Part shown: piece by piece, positions 16,009 to 23,734 of the stretch
Position numbering within the stretch: position 1 is the first letter of the stretch
Layout: each line of letters begins with the position of its first letter
Assembly (NCBI GenBank): GCA_036376275.1
Contig: DASVAP010000069.1
Span: 1-26,426 of the forward strand
From: JABFRZ01 sp036376275
GTDB lineage: Bacteria; Planctomycetota; UBA1135; GCA-002686595
Direction: 5' to 3'
Length of the DNA: 26,426 nt
Notes under the pieces: model-generated
Seen by the model: the letters and a program-made list of their open reading frames with translations, nothing else
What the model was told of the DNA's origin: nothing
Databases searched by the model: none
Made by a program: the position numbers and the translations under genes

Positions 16009-17193
16009 TCAGTTCCGCGCTGCCACGGCCTTGCGCTTGCCCCTGGAGCTCGCGACGCCCGCAGGCTTGAGGATCACCTTCGTCCAGCCCTTCTCGCGGG
16101 CGTTGAACTTCTCGTAGGCGTCCGGCGCGTCCTCGAGCGGCAACTCGTGCGAGACGATCAGCGACGGCTTGATCTTGCCGACGCGGATCAGCTCGCGGAG
16201 CTGGCGGTTGTAGGCCTTGACGTTGGCCTGGCCCGTTCCGAGCTGCAGGCCCTTCATCCAGAACTTGCCCCAGTCGAACGCGATCTGGCCCTTCTTCTCG
16301 AGCTTGTCCTGCGCCTTCGGATCCTCGGGCACGAAGACCCCGACGACGCCGATCCTGCCGGTCGCACGCACCGAGGCGACGAGGTTGTTCATCGTGATGT
16401 CGGGTTGCTCCTGACCCTGCGGATCGTGGGCTTGATAGCCCACACACTCGCAGCCCTTGTCGGCGCCCCTACCGTCGGTGTGGTGCAGGACCTGCTCGAC
16501 CGCGTCATCCGACGCGAAGTCGATGGTGATCGCTCCGAGCTGGCGCGCCAGGTCCAGTCGGTCGGGGAAGCGATCGACGACGATGACCTTGCTCGCACCC
16601 TTGAGGAAGGCGGAGAGCGTCGCCATCAGGCCCACCGGCCCCGCGCCGTAGATGATCACGGACTCGCCGGGCTGGACGCGCGCCATTTCGACCGCGTGAT
16701 AGCCGGTCGGCAGGATGTCGGCGAGCATCACGTAGTCCGCCTCCTTCTCCTGCACGTCCGGCGGCAACTTGAGGCAGTTGAAGTCGGCATGGGGCACGCG
16801 CAAGTACTCCGCCTGACCGCCCTCGAAGGGCCCCATGCCGGCAAATCCGTAGGCCGCGCCGACATTGTCCGGGTTCATCGCGAGACACGCGCCGGTCAGG
16901 CCCCCCTCGCAATTCCTGCAGAAGCCGCAGCTCACGTTGAAGGGCAAGCACACCCAGTCGCCGACCTCGAGGTGCTCGACGGCCTCTCCGACCTCGATCA
17001 CTTCGCCGAGGTTCTCGTGTCCGAGCACGCGCCCTTCCTCCATGTCCGTGCGACCCTCGTACATGTGGAGGTCGGAGCCGCAGATGTTCGTCGCAGTGAC
17101 GCGCACGAGCACGTCCCCCGGCCGTTCGAGCTTGGCGTCGGGCACCTCGCGGACGGCAACCTTGCTGGGACCTTCGTAGACGAGTGCTTTCAT
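16009..17193 (-). CDS. Zinc-dependent alcohol dehydrogenase of the glutathione-independent formaldehyde dehydrogenase type
   Basis: This is a 394-residue medium-chain dehydrogenase; the start is the ATG at 17193 (MKALVYEGP), preceded by AGGA, although the frame is open further upstream. Catalytic zinc ligands are visible: C38 (ICGSD), H59-E60 (GHE) and D159 (ADILPTGYH, the form typical of formaldehyde dehydrogenases). The structural zinc site is C89, C92, C95, C103. The Rossmann motif is GAGPVG at 183-188, followed by an acidic VVD, which favours NAD over NADP. Length and the ADILPT motif match Pseudomonas-type glutathione-independent formaldehyde dehydrogenase (about 398 residues) and its broader alcohol/aldehyde relatives. 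It is cytoplasmic. The hemerythrin gene lies 128 bases upstream on the same strand. Exact substrate is not certain. Confidence 0.93.
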   Translation of the reverse strand: MKALVYEGPSKVAVREVPDAKLERPGDVLVRVTATNICGSDLHMYEGRTDMEEGRVLGHENLGEVIEVGEAVEHLEVGDWVCLPFNVSCGFCRNCEGGLTGACLAMNPDNVGAAYGFAGMGPFEGGQAEYLRVPHADFNCLKLPPDVQEKEADYVMLADILPTGYHAVEMARVQPGESVIIYGAGPVGLMATLSAFLKGASKVIVVDRFPDRLDLARQLGAITIDFASDDAVEQVLHHTDGRGADKGCECVGYQAHDPQGQEQPDITMNNLVASVRATGRIGVVGVFVPEDPKAQDKLEKKGQIAFDWGKFWMKGLQLGTGQANVKAYNRQLRELIRVGKIKPSLIVSHELPLEDAPDAYEKFNAREKGWTKVILKPAGVASSRGKRKAVAARN

Positions 17194-17321
17194 GGTGGTG
17201 GTTCCTGGCGAAGACGGGCGACGACGTCGCCGTGACTGGGATCTGGAAGCACGAACGTGCGTGCGCAATGCGGACACGATCCACGCGCGACGTGGCCGCG
17301 CGCGGTGGTTGCGAGTACGAC

Positions 17322-17807
17322 TCACTCCATCTCGGCCATCAGCTCTTCCTTGCGCGCCAGCATCTGTTCCGCAAGGTCCTTGAGGTCGACCTCGGCCTTG
17401 CGAACCTGCGCGAACATCTCGTTCTGCTCTTCCTTGACGTGGTGCTTGATGTACTCGCCGAGCACCTTCACGCGCGCGTCGAACAGCTCGTCGCCTGGGC
17501 TGCCCTCCTGGATCTGGGCGATGAGGTCCTTCGCGGACTGGTGCTCGACCTCCGCCTCGTCCATCAGCGGCTCGTCATCGATCGCCTCGCGTACCGCAGG
17601 GTAGAAGATCTCCTCCTCGAGGCGGGTGTGGACGCTCAGCTCCTTGCAGATCTCGCGTGCCAGCTTCGCCTTCTGGTTGGCGGTTCGAAGGTCTTCGTAC
17701 CGTTCGAACATCTCGGTCACCTTTTCGTGGTCGGCCCGCAGCATGCTGATGGCGTCGGGGGCACGAGTCGAGGTGCGCGCGCTGGAGAGGGTCTTCGTGG
17801 CGGCCAT
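17322..17807 (-). CDS. Hemerythrin HHE-domain protein
   Basis: This 161-residue, mostly helical protein has the ligand pattern of a di-iron hemerythrin bundle: H27 (RADHEKV), H60 and E64 (VHTRLEEEIFYP), H89 (VEHQSAKDL), H122/H123 and E126/E127 (KHHVKEEQNEMF). This corresponds to the bacterial HHE cation-binding family, implicated in binding oxygen, NO or iron and in stress responses. It is cytoplasmic, with no signal peptide; the first 18 residues look disordered. The dehydrogenase gene follows on the same strand after 128 bases, so the two may be co-expressed. Function beyond di-iron binding is not shown by the sequence. Confidence 0.92.
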   Translation of the reverse strand: MAATKTLSSARTSTRAPDAISMLRADHEKVTEMFERYEDLRTANQKAKLAREICKELSVHTRLEEEIFYPAVREAIDDEPLMDEAEVEHQSAKDLIAQIQEGSPGDELFDARVKVLGEYIKHHVKEEQNEMFAQVRKAEVDLKDLAEQMLARKEELMAEME

Positions 17808-18156
17808 GGTCGTTCTCGGGGTCGGTTGAGGAGGACAGAGCGGCTTCGACGTTCGACGCAGCCTTGAGCCACTCGCTCGCGCGGCACGTCGAATTTCGGC
17901 GATTCAGAACAACCGGCCTCCGCGATACCGGGTGCTCCGGGCTTCGCGTCATGGCTCACAGGTACGACTGACGACTCCGTCGATCCTTGCGGGGCTCCGG
18001 GTCAGGGCCATCGATCACCTCCGCTGACGGATTGCTTCCGCGTGGCCCATCTCGATCCCCCAGCAGGCTGGCGCTCACCGGGCGCGCGGAGAGACGCTGA
18101 CCCGCCTTCCTGCGCGAGGGTCGGCGGCGCACGGGGCGAGTCCACGACAGCGGCAG
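17808..18156. other. Divergent spacer between hemerythrin and DUF1428 copy B
   Basis: This 349-base gap must carry the promoter of the hemerythrin gene on the minus strand. I see no convincing open frame with coding-like codon use, no RNA gene and no strong hairpin. The shared DUF1428 leader begins at 18157. Confidence 0.5.
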
Positions 18157-18160
18157 CGGC

Positions 18161-18166
18161 TACACT
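18161..18166 (+). promoter_or_regulatory. Putative -10 box of DUF1428 copy B
   Basis: TACACT sits 55 bases before the ATG and is identical to the element in copy A. A similar TACCCT occurs before the sulfatase-fold gene. No -35 is evident. Confidence 0.35.
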
Positions 18167-18221
18167 GCCGGCGCGCGCGGTCGAGCCGCCGCACGACTTC
18201 TCAACTCAAGCATTCCACGCC

Positions 18222-18578
18222 ATGACCTACGTCGACGGATTCGTGATCCCTTCACCCAAGACCAAGACCGCCGCCTACAAGAAGATGGCGACCTGGGGCA
18301 AGAAGCTGTGGATGAAGCACGGCGCCCTGCAGTACTTCGAGTGCGTGGCCGACGACCTGAAGGTCATGCCGGGCTGCGGAGACTTCCAGAAGCTGGTCAA
18401 GCTCAAGCGCGGCGAGACCCTGTGGTACTCGTTCATCATCTACAAGAACAAGGCGCACCGGAACGCCGTGAACAAGAAGGTCATGGCGGAGATGCAGGGC
18501 AAGGAGATGCCCAAGGTCATGCCCTTCGACATGAAGCGCATGGCGCACGGCGGCTTCAAGACCGTCGTGCAAGGCTGA
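18222..18578 (+). CDS. DUF1428 (YbaA-like) protein, copy B
   Basis: The 118-residue protein shows the full DUF1428 pattern, from the first strand YVDGFVIP to the closing MKRMAHGGFKTVVQG. Relative to copy A it carries V for A, R for P, K for R and N for D at single sites, GKEM for HHKT near residue 93, and M for L before the KRM motif. This is the copy embedded in the intact block, followed 143 bases later by the sulfatase-fold gene. The family's function is unknown; a small soluble dimer is expected. Confidence 0.93.
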   Translation: MTYVDGFVIPSPKTKTAAYKKMATWGKKLWMKHGALQYFECVADDLKVMPGCGDFQKLVKLKRGETLWYSFIIYKNKAHRNAVNKKVMAEMQGKEMPKVMPFDMKRMAHGGFKTVVQG

Positions 18579-18669
18579 CGGCGGGCGATCCGCAGCGCCC
18601 GCGTGCGCGCGGCGCTGCGGTCCGTCGCCGCACACGGGGCCGCGCCTGTGCCCGCTGCCAGGCCTCGGG

Positions 18670-18675
18670 TACCCT
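18670..18675 (+). promoter_or_regulatory. Putative -10 box of the sulfatase-fold gene
   Basis: TACCCT followed by GCC lies 46 bases before the ATG at 18722 and resembles the TACACTGCC element upstream of both DUF1428 copies. Support is only this resemblance and position. Confidence 0.25.
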
Positions 18676-18721
18676 GCCTGCCTGCGCCTCCGCGCGCGCG
18701 CGAGGCCGTCGAGTCCGTACC

Positions 18722-20077
18722 ATGCTTTCCCGGGCCTTTCGCGCCAGCGCCACGCGCACGGCGCTCGCGCTCGTCGTGGCCTGCGGCTGCGCGCCGGCGC
18801 CGACCGGGCCACAGGCCGAGCGCTTGATCCTGATCTCGGTCGACACGCTGCGCGCGGACCACCTGGGCTGCTACGGCTACGAGCGCCCCACCTCGCCGAA
18901 CCTCGACCGCCTGGCGGCCCAGGGCACGCTGTTCGAGCAGGCCTCCTCGACCGCTTCGTGGACCGTTCCGGCGCACATGTCCATGCTGACCGGGCAGTAC
19001 GCGCGTACCCACGGCATCGACGGCTGGCAGAAGGCTCCCGCGGGCACGGAGACCATCGCCAGCGTGCTCCAGGAGCGCGGCTTCGCCACGGCCGCCTACG
19101 TCAACGTGGTGCTCCTGAACGAGCAGCGCGGCTTCGAGCGGGGCTTCGACGAGTACCACATCGTTCCCCAGGCCGAGTCGCCCGTGGGAGCCACGAACCA
19201 GGTCCTGCAGGCCGCCATCCCCTGGATCGAGCAGCACGCGGGGCAGCCCTTCTTCCTGTTCCTGCACTTCTACGACGTGCACAGCGACTACGACCCGCTG
19301 CCCGCCTACCGCGAGGCCTTCGTGCGCGAGTACGACGGCCACGTCACCGGCGAGACGCACCAGCTGCGCGCCTACCGCAAGGACCGCCAGCGCGAGCCCT
19401 GGTCGGAGGCCGACGCGCGGCACCTGATCGACCTCTACGACGCGGGGATCCGGCAGTTCGACGACCAGATCCAGCCGCTGCTCGACTTCCTCGAGCGGAG
19501 CGGCCTGGCGGCGCGCACGGTGGTGGCGCTGACGTCCGATCACGGCGAGGAGTTCCTCGAGCGCGGCGACGTCCTGCACGGACGCACCCTGCACCAGGAG
19601 CTCGTGCACGTCCCGCTCCTCCTGCGCGGGCCCGGGGTGCCGGTCGGCATGCGCGTGCCGGGGAACGCGTCGCTGGTCGACCTGATGCCGACGCTGCTGG
19701 GCCTGCTCGGCGCGCCCGTGCCCGAGGCCTGCGAGGGGATCGACCTCGCCAGGGTCTGGCGCGCCGGAGCGGACCTCCAGGGACGCGTCGTGTTCGCCGA
19801 GGCGGACAAGTGGCTGGCCCAGGAACCGGGGAACATCCGCCGCGCGGTGCGCCGCGGCCGCTTCAAGCTGCTCTACGACCACGCCAGCGGCGCCCGGCAG
19901 GTCTTCGACCTGGGCTCCGATCCGCGCGAGCTGCGCGATCTGGGAGGCGAGCAGCAGGCCCTGACCAAGGCGCTGTGGCTCGAGCTCGAGACCTTCCTGC
20001 AGGGCGAGCGCGACGTGGAGGAGGTCGAGCTGTCGGAGATCGAGCTGCGGGAGCTCGAGGCCCTGGGGTACTTCTGA
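18722..20077 (+). CDS. Sulfatase-fold (alkaline phosphatase superfamily) lipoprotein with Thr at the nucleophile site
   Basis: The ATG at 18722 gives 451 residues with a lipoprotein signal (hydrophobic TALALVV, lipobox VVAC, C21). D41 in ILISVDTLRADHLG is the expected first metal ligand, and TSDHGEEF supplies the later D and H. The nucleophile segment reads WTVPAHMSMLTG. Where fGly sulfatases have C/S-x-P-x-R, this has T81-V-P-A-H85, so formylglycine maturation is not expected. This T-x-P-x-H form is common in 'sulfatase' proteins of planctomycetes and resembles Thr-nucleophile phosphatases and phosphotransferases of the superfamily. It is probably an outer-membrane or periplasmic lipid-anchored hydrolase of a phospho- or sulfo-ester. 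The C-terminal tail (VFDLGSDPRELRDLGG) is typical of this group. Substrate unknown. Confidence 0.88.
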   Translation: MLSRAFRASATRTALALVVACGCAPAPTGPQAERLILISVDTLRADHLGCYGYERPTSPNLDRLAAQGTLFEQASSTASWTVPAHMSMLTGQYARTHGIDGWQKAPAGTETIASVLQERGFATAAYVNVVLLNEQRGFERGFDEYHIVPQAESPVGATNQVLQAAIPWIEQHAGQPFFLFLHFYDVHSDYDPLPAYREAFVREYDGHVTGETHQLRAYRKDRQREPWSEADARHLIDLYDAGIRQFDDQIQPLLDFLERSGLAARTVVALTSDHGEEFLERGDVLHGRTLHQELVHVPLLLRGPGVPVGMRVPGNASLVDLMPTLLGLLGAPVPEACEGIDLARVWRAGADLQGRVVFAEADKWLAQEPGNIRRAVRRGRFKLLYDHASGARQVFDLGSDPRELRDLGGEQQALTKALWLELETFLQGERDVEEVELSEIELRELEALGYF

Positions 20078-20207
20078 CCGAACTCCCGCGGCTCGAGCGC
20101 CTGCCGAGCCAGCCCCCGGCGGCCGGAACGCGCAGGCTGCGCTCGATCCGGCCCGTCCACCCGGGAGACCCCTTCCCACCCGCAACGTTCTCGGTTCTGC
20201 TGCTCGC

Positions 20208-20248
20208 GGCTGCGGTGCGAATCGAGCGCGGAGCGCTGCTCCGCAGCC
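20208..20248 (+). promoter_or_regulatory. Inverted repeat just upstream of araC
   Basis: GGCTGCGG at 20208-20215 is exactly complementary to CCGCAGCC at 20241-20248. A smaller GGAGC-GCT-GCTCC hairpin lies inside at 20230-20242 and overlaps the outer arm by two bases, so the two could form alternatively. The structure ends 12 bases before the araC ATG and could be an autoregulatory operator or a translational control hairpin. The rest of 20078-20260 shows nothing. Confidence 0.35.
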
Positions 20249-20260
20249 AGCAACCGCGCG

Positions 20261-21076
20261 ATGCTCTACGCCGAGCTCCTCCCCCCGTCCGACCTCGCGC
20301 CCTACGTGCGCCGCTTCTGGCAGGTCGAGGACCGCGCGTCGAGCGACGCGCCGCGGCTCGAGCGCATCGTCGCGGACGGCTGCATGGAGCTCGTCGTGCA
20401 CCTCGGCCATGGCTATGCACGCCTCGACGCGCAGGGCGTACCGCGCGAGCAGCCGCGCCTGCTGCTCGCGGGGCAGCTCGAGGAGCCGTTGCTGCTGCGG
20501 CCCGGACGGGTCAGCGAGATCTGCGCGATCCGCTTCCAGCCCTGGGGCGCCGCGGCGCTGCTCGGGATCGCGCCGCGCGAGCTGCGCGGGGAGACGCCGG
20601 CGCTGGACGCGCTGCTCGGCGCGGAGGCCGAGCGGCTGGCCGATGCGCTCGCCTGCTCGGGCGACGCGGACGGGCGCTTCGCGGTGCTGATCGCCTGGTG
20701 CCGCGCGCGCCTCCACCACGTGCGCCGGGTCCCGCCCGCCGTCCTCGCGGCCGTGCGGCTGGCCGAGCGGAGCGCCGGCACGCTGCGCGTCGACGAGCTG
20801 GCGGTCCGCACCGGCTGCGAGCGCAGGACGCTCGAGCGCGCCTTCGAGGCGTGGGTCGGGATCGCGCCGAAGGTGCTGCTGCGGGTGCAGCGCATCCAGC
20901 GCGCCCTCGCCGCGCTGGCGGCGGGGCCGGAGCGCTCGCTCGCCGCCCTCGCCGTGCGCCACGGGTTCGCCGATCAGGCGCACCTCACGAGGGAGTTCCA
21001 CGCCCTGGTCGGGCTCGCGCCGACGGCCTACCTGCGCGAGACGCACGGCCTGCAGGACGCGATTCTCGAGCGCTGA
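20261..21076 (+). CDS. AraC-family transcriptional regulator with DUF6597-type N-terminal domain
   Basis: The protein has 271 residues. The N-terminal 120 or so residues (LAPYVRRFWQVEDR, DGCMELVVHLG, ICAIRFQPWGAAALLG) match the DUF6597-type sensor half found in many AraC regulators. The C-terminal part (about 170-265) is a double helix-turn-helix: LRVDELAVRTGCERRTLERA with F next, then LAALAVRHGFADQAHLTREF, followed by GLAPTAYLRE. It is a cytoplasmic DNA-binding protein. It is convergent with the DUF6265 gene and lies 183 bases after the sulfatase-fold gene, either of which could be a target. The effector is not evident. The last codons are duplicated near 15219. Confidence 0.92.
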   Translation: MLYAELLPPSDLAPYVRRFWQVEDRASSDAPRLERIVADGCMELVVHLGHGYARLDAQGVPREQPRLLLAGQLEEPLLLRPGRVSEICAIRFQPWGAAALLGIAPRELRGETPALDALLGAEAERLADALACSGDADGRFAVLIAWCRARLHHVRRVPPAVLAAVRLAERSAGTLRVDELAVRTGCERRTLERAFEAWVGIAPKVLLRVQRIQRALAALAAGPERSLAALAVRHGFADQAHLTREFHALVGLAPTAYLRETHGLQDAILER

Positions 21077-21119
21077 GCGCCTGGCAACGATGCCCCTGGC
21101 ATCGTTGCCGGACGCTCAG
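21073..21119. terminator. Strong bidirectional hairpin between convergent araC and DUF6265 genes
   Basis: GGCAACGATGCC (21083-21094) and GGCATCGTTGCC (21098-21109) form 12 perfect pairs around a 3-base CCT loop. CTGAGCG (21073-21079) and CGCTCAG (21113-21119) extend the stem by seven perfect pairs after a 3-base imperfect step. It overlaps the araC stop codon and lies 73 bases beyond the DUF6265 stop. There is no U-tract on either side, so if it terminates transcription it does so without the classic tail, or it protects the 3' ends of both messages. Confidence 0.7.
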
Positions 21120-21191
21120 GATCGGCCCGGCGCGCGATCCGCGCGCGCCCTTCCGGTTCCTGCCCCGGCCCCGAGGCCGGCCGCGCGCGCC

Positions 21192-22121
21192 CTACTTCGC
21201 CTCGCGCTTGAACTCGAAGCTCTGCGCGCGCCCGCCGGCGAGATCGCTGATCGTCGCGCGCAGCCCGGCCTCGCCCTGCCGCGCGTACTCGATGCGCTGC
21301 GGGAAGTCGTGCTGGGGGTTCTCGAAGACGACGCGCTTCTCCTCGACGAGCGTCAGCACGAACTCGGTCGGCGAGCGGCCATTCGGCTGCGCGACGTAGA
21401 CGAGCCCGCCGTCGCGCTCGACGATGCGCAGGTACTCGAATGCGACCATGCGCTGGCCCGAGACGGTGCGGGAGATCGCCAGCATCGCCCCGCCGGCGAT
21501 GGGGCTCCAGCGCTCCTCGATCGACGAGCCGCCCATCGTCCCGGTCCAGGCGCCCGCGAGCCAGGCGAGCTGCTCGAGCTTCGCCTTCACGACCGGCGGG
21601 ATGTCCTCCGGCCGCCGGTAGAGGGACGTGTTCTCGACCTGCATCGGCTCCAGCATCTGCATGTGCACGGCGAGCCCCTCGGGCCCGCGCGTGTAGGTGT
21701 AGTTCCACACGTACGCCTCGCCCTTGCCCTCCGGATCCGAGGGCTCCCTGCGGACCTCGGTGAGGAAGACGCCCTTCTCGAACCGACCGGAGGCGATCAT
21801 GGTCTTCCCCCCCTCGTCCCACACGGAGGTGCTGCCATCGAGGGGGATGCGCACGCGCTCGATCACGTTCCCGGGACGCGTCTGCTCGAGCTCGAGCACC
21901 TGGTCGACGATCTTCGCCACGAAGCGCACGCCCTGGTTCGGCCGCAGCTGGCCCCCCTCTCTGGGCGGGCTGAGGTCCTTGAAGAAGACCCACTCGCCGA
22001 CCAGGTCCTTCGGCGCGAGCGGAGAGACGTCGCCCTGCGCCGCGAGCCGCGACGCGAGCACCGCGAGCGCGAGGACGAGCAGCAACAGCGGGCCGTGGGT
22101 TCGAGCGCGGAGGTCGTTCAT
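21192..22121 (-). CDS. Secreted protein with C-terminal DUF6265 domain
   Basis: The 309-residue protein starts at the ATG at 22121 with a Sec signal (LLLLVLALAVLASRLAAQ, cleavage near residue 28). Residues about 180-309 match DUF6265: LAWLAGAWTG, SSIEERWSPIAGGAMLAISR, TVEFEYLRI-like VAFEYLRIVERDG, FVLTLVEEKRVVFENPQHDF and PQRIEYAR. That domain is a calycin-like small beta-barrel of unknown function. The N-terminal part (about 35-170) is another beta-rich segment (DLVGEWVFFKDLS, GRFEKGVFLTEVRR) that I do not recognise, perhaps a second barrel. It is convergent with araC; the last codons are duplicated near 15380-15470. The spacer 22122-22342 shows nothing definite. Confidence 0.88.
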   Translation of the reverse strand: MNDLRARTHGPLLLLVLALAVLASRLAAQGDVSPLAPKDLVGEWVFFKDLSPPREGGQLRPNQGVRFVAKIVDQVLELEQTRPGNVIERVRIPLDGSTSVWDEGGKTMIASGRFEKGVFLTEVRREPSDPEGKGEAYVWNYTYTRGPEGLAVHMQMLEPMQVENTSLYRRPEDIPPVVKAKLEQLAWLAGAWTGTMGGSSIEERWSPIAGGAMLAISRTVSGQRMVAFEYLRIVERDGGLVYVAQPNGRSPTEFVLTLVEEKRVVFENPQHDFPQRIEYARQGEAGLRATISDLAGGRAQSFEFKREAK

Positions 22122-22342
22122 GAGCAGGAGAGTGCGCGGGGTCGAGGAGCGAGCGTAGCCAGGCCGCGCGCTCCGCGCTTGTACGTTTGCGACGCGCCTT
22201 GCGCCCGACTCCGGCCCCCCGGGCCCTCTGGACGCCGAGTCCCCGCTGCGCGCCTCCCGGATCCGTCACGGCCGAGCCGGGATCCGCTCCGTGGCGCGGA
22301 TGCGGGCCCCGCCGAGGGGGCGAGGCCCCTCGGCCGCCCGGG

Positions 22343-23734
22343 TCACGGCCCGCCGAGCGTCTCGTCCATGTCCGCCAGGACGAAGCCGAGCACGCCGAGC
22401 ACCGCCACGGCCTTCTGGAAGTCGTGCGGATCGACCTTGTCGAGCGTGTCGGCGTGGGTGTGGTGCCAGTCGAAGTAGTGCTCGCCGACGGTGTCGAGCG
22501 AGAGTCCCGGCACGCCGTCCTTCATCAGCGGGCCGATGTCGACGCCGCCGCCGCTGCGGTCCACGGTGGAGGCGCCGATGCCGTCGAGCAGCGCGCCGAT
22601 CTCGGTCAGCAGCCGGTAGCCGCGCTCGTAGCGCTCGTCCGAGCCGTCGTTCTTCGCGCCGGGGAGCGTGAAGCCGAAGCCCACCGGGCGCTCGCAGCCG
22701 CCATCCATCTCGATCGCGGCCACGTGCGAGGCGACGTCGTCGCCGAGCGCCGCGCGGTAGGCCTTGCCGCCGGCGGTGCCGTTCTCCTCGTTCGTCCACA
22801 GGACGACGCGCAGCGTGCGGCGCGGCTGCAGGCCGAGGCGCTGGATCAGGGTCAGCGCGTGCCAGGCCGCCATGCAGGCGGCGCCGTCGTCGTGCGCGCC
22901 CTGCCCGACGTCCCACGAGTCGTAGTGGCCGCCCATGACGACGACCTGGTCGGGCCGCTCGCGCCCGCGGATCTCGGCCATGACGTTGGCCGAGGGCGCG
23001 TCGGGGAGCTGGCGCGCCTCCATCGCGAGCTTGACCGTCACGGTCTCGCCGGCCGCGCGCATGTGCCGGAACCAGGCCGCGTCCTCGGGCGTGATCGCCG
23101 CGGCCGGGATGCGCGGCTGGTCCTCGGCGTAGGAGAGCGTGCCCGTGTGCGGAGTGTAGAGGCTCCTGCCCGTCGCCGAGCGCACCAGCACGGCCTTTGC
23201 CCCCAGCGCGGCCGCGCGCGAGGCGCCGCTGGAGCGGTACTGCACGGTCTTGCCGTAGCCGGCCCACTCGACCGCGTACACGACGATCTTGCCCTCGATC
23301 GCTGGGCGCCCGAGCTGCTCGAGCTCGTCGAAGTCGTGCACGACCACGACCGGCGCCGTGATGCCCTCGGCCGGCGTGCCCACGCTCATGCCGAGGCCCA
23401 GCATGCCGAGCTCGCGCGGCACCGGGCTCACGACGTGCAGCGACTCGCGCCCGCGCACCCAGTGCGGGACCATCGTGGGCTGGGTGCGCGTCTCGAGGCC
23501 CTCGGCCTTCATCGCCGCGCTGGCCCACTCGATCGCGCGCTCGAGCCCGCTCGAGCCGCTGAGGCGGTGCCCGATGCGGGTCGTGAGGTGCGTCAGCTTG
23601 GCGTAGCCTTCCTGGTCGAGCAGCGCTGCGCCGACGATGCGCGCGGCCGGCTCGCGGTAGCGCTCGGTCAGCGTCTGCGCGCGCGCGAGGGACGCGGAGG
23701 TGACGAGGAGAGCCGTGGTCAGGACGAGGCGCAT
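22343..23734 (-). CDS. Secreted M28-family metallopeptidase (carboxypeptidase Q-like)
   Basis: The ATG at 23734 gives 463 residues with a short Sec signal (MRLVLTTALLVTSASLARAQ). The central part (about 120-230) looks like a PA insert. Zinc and catalytic residues of M28 are all visible: H and D of VVMGGHYDSWDVG, D of GAHDDGAACMAAW, the double E of LWTNEENGTAGG, D of AIEMDGGCERP, and H of FDWHHTHADT. Length and motifs agree with the plasma glutamate carboxypeptidase (carboxypeptidase Q) branch of M28. It likely acts in the periplasm or outside the cell on dipeptides or small peptides. It is divergent from the sigma fusion gene, with 253 bases between them. Confidence 0.93.
   Translation of the reverse strand: MRLVLTTALLVTSASLARAQTLTERYREPAARIVGAALLDQEGYAKLTHLTTRIGHRLSGSSGLERAIEWASAAMKAEGLETRTQPTMVPHWVRGRESLHVVSPVPRELGMLGLGMSVGTPAEGITAPVVVVHDFDELEQLGRPAIEGKIVVYAVEWAGYGKTVQYRSSGASRAAALGAKAVLVRSATGRSLYTPHTGTLSYAEDQPRIPAAAITPEDAAWFRHMRAAGETVTVKLAMEARQLPDAPSANVMAEIRGRERPDQVVVMGGHYDSWDVGQGAHDDGAACMAAWHALTLIQRLGLQPRRTLRVVLWTNEENGTAGGKAYRAALGDDVASHVAAIEMDGGCERPVGFGFTLPGAKNDGSDERYERGYRLLTEIGALLDGIGASTVDRSGGGVDIGPLMKDGVPGLSLDTVGEHYFDWHHTHADTLDKVDPHDFQKAVAVLGVLGFVLADMDETLGGP

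Larger units (their letters stand above)
18157..21272. repeat. Segmental duplication, intact copy B
   Basis: The block holds the DUF1428 leader and gene, the sulfatase-fold gene, araC and the 3' end of the DUF6265 gene. Its two ends (18157 to about 18640, and about 21015-21272) match the collapsed copy at 14720-15470 in the same order and orientation. The middle is unique to this copy. Confidence 0.85.

Noticed and set aside
18722..20077. Annotation as a formylglycine sulfatase
   Set aside because: The Cys/Ser-x-Pro-x-Arg motif is absent; the site reads Thr-Val-Pro-Ala-His.
18440..21046. 868-codon minus-strand open frame across the sulfatase-fold and araC genes
   Set aside because: High GC keeps antisense frames open; composition is biased and the plus strand carries catalytic and helix-turn-helix motifs.
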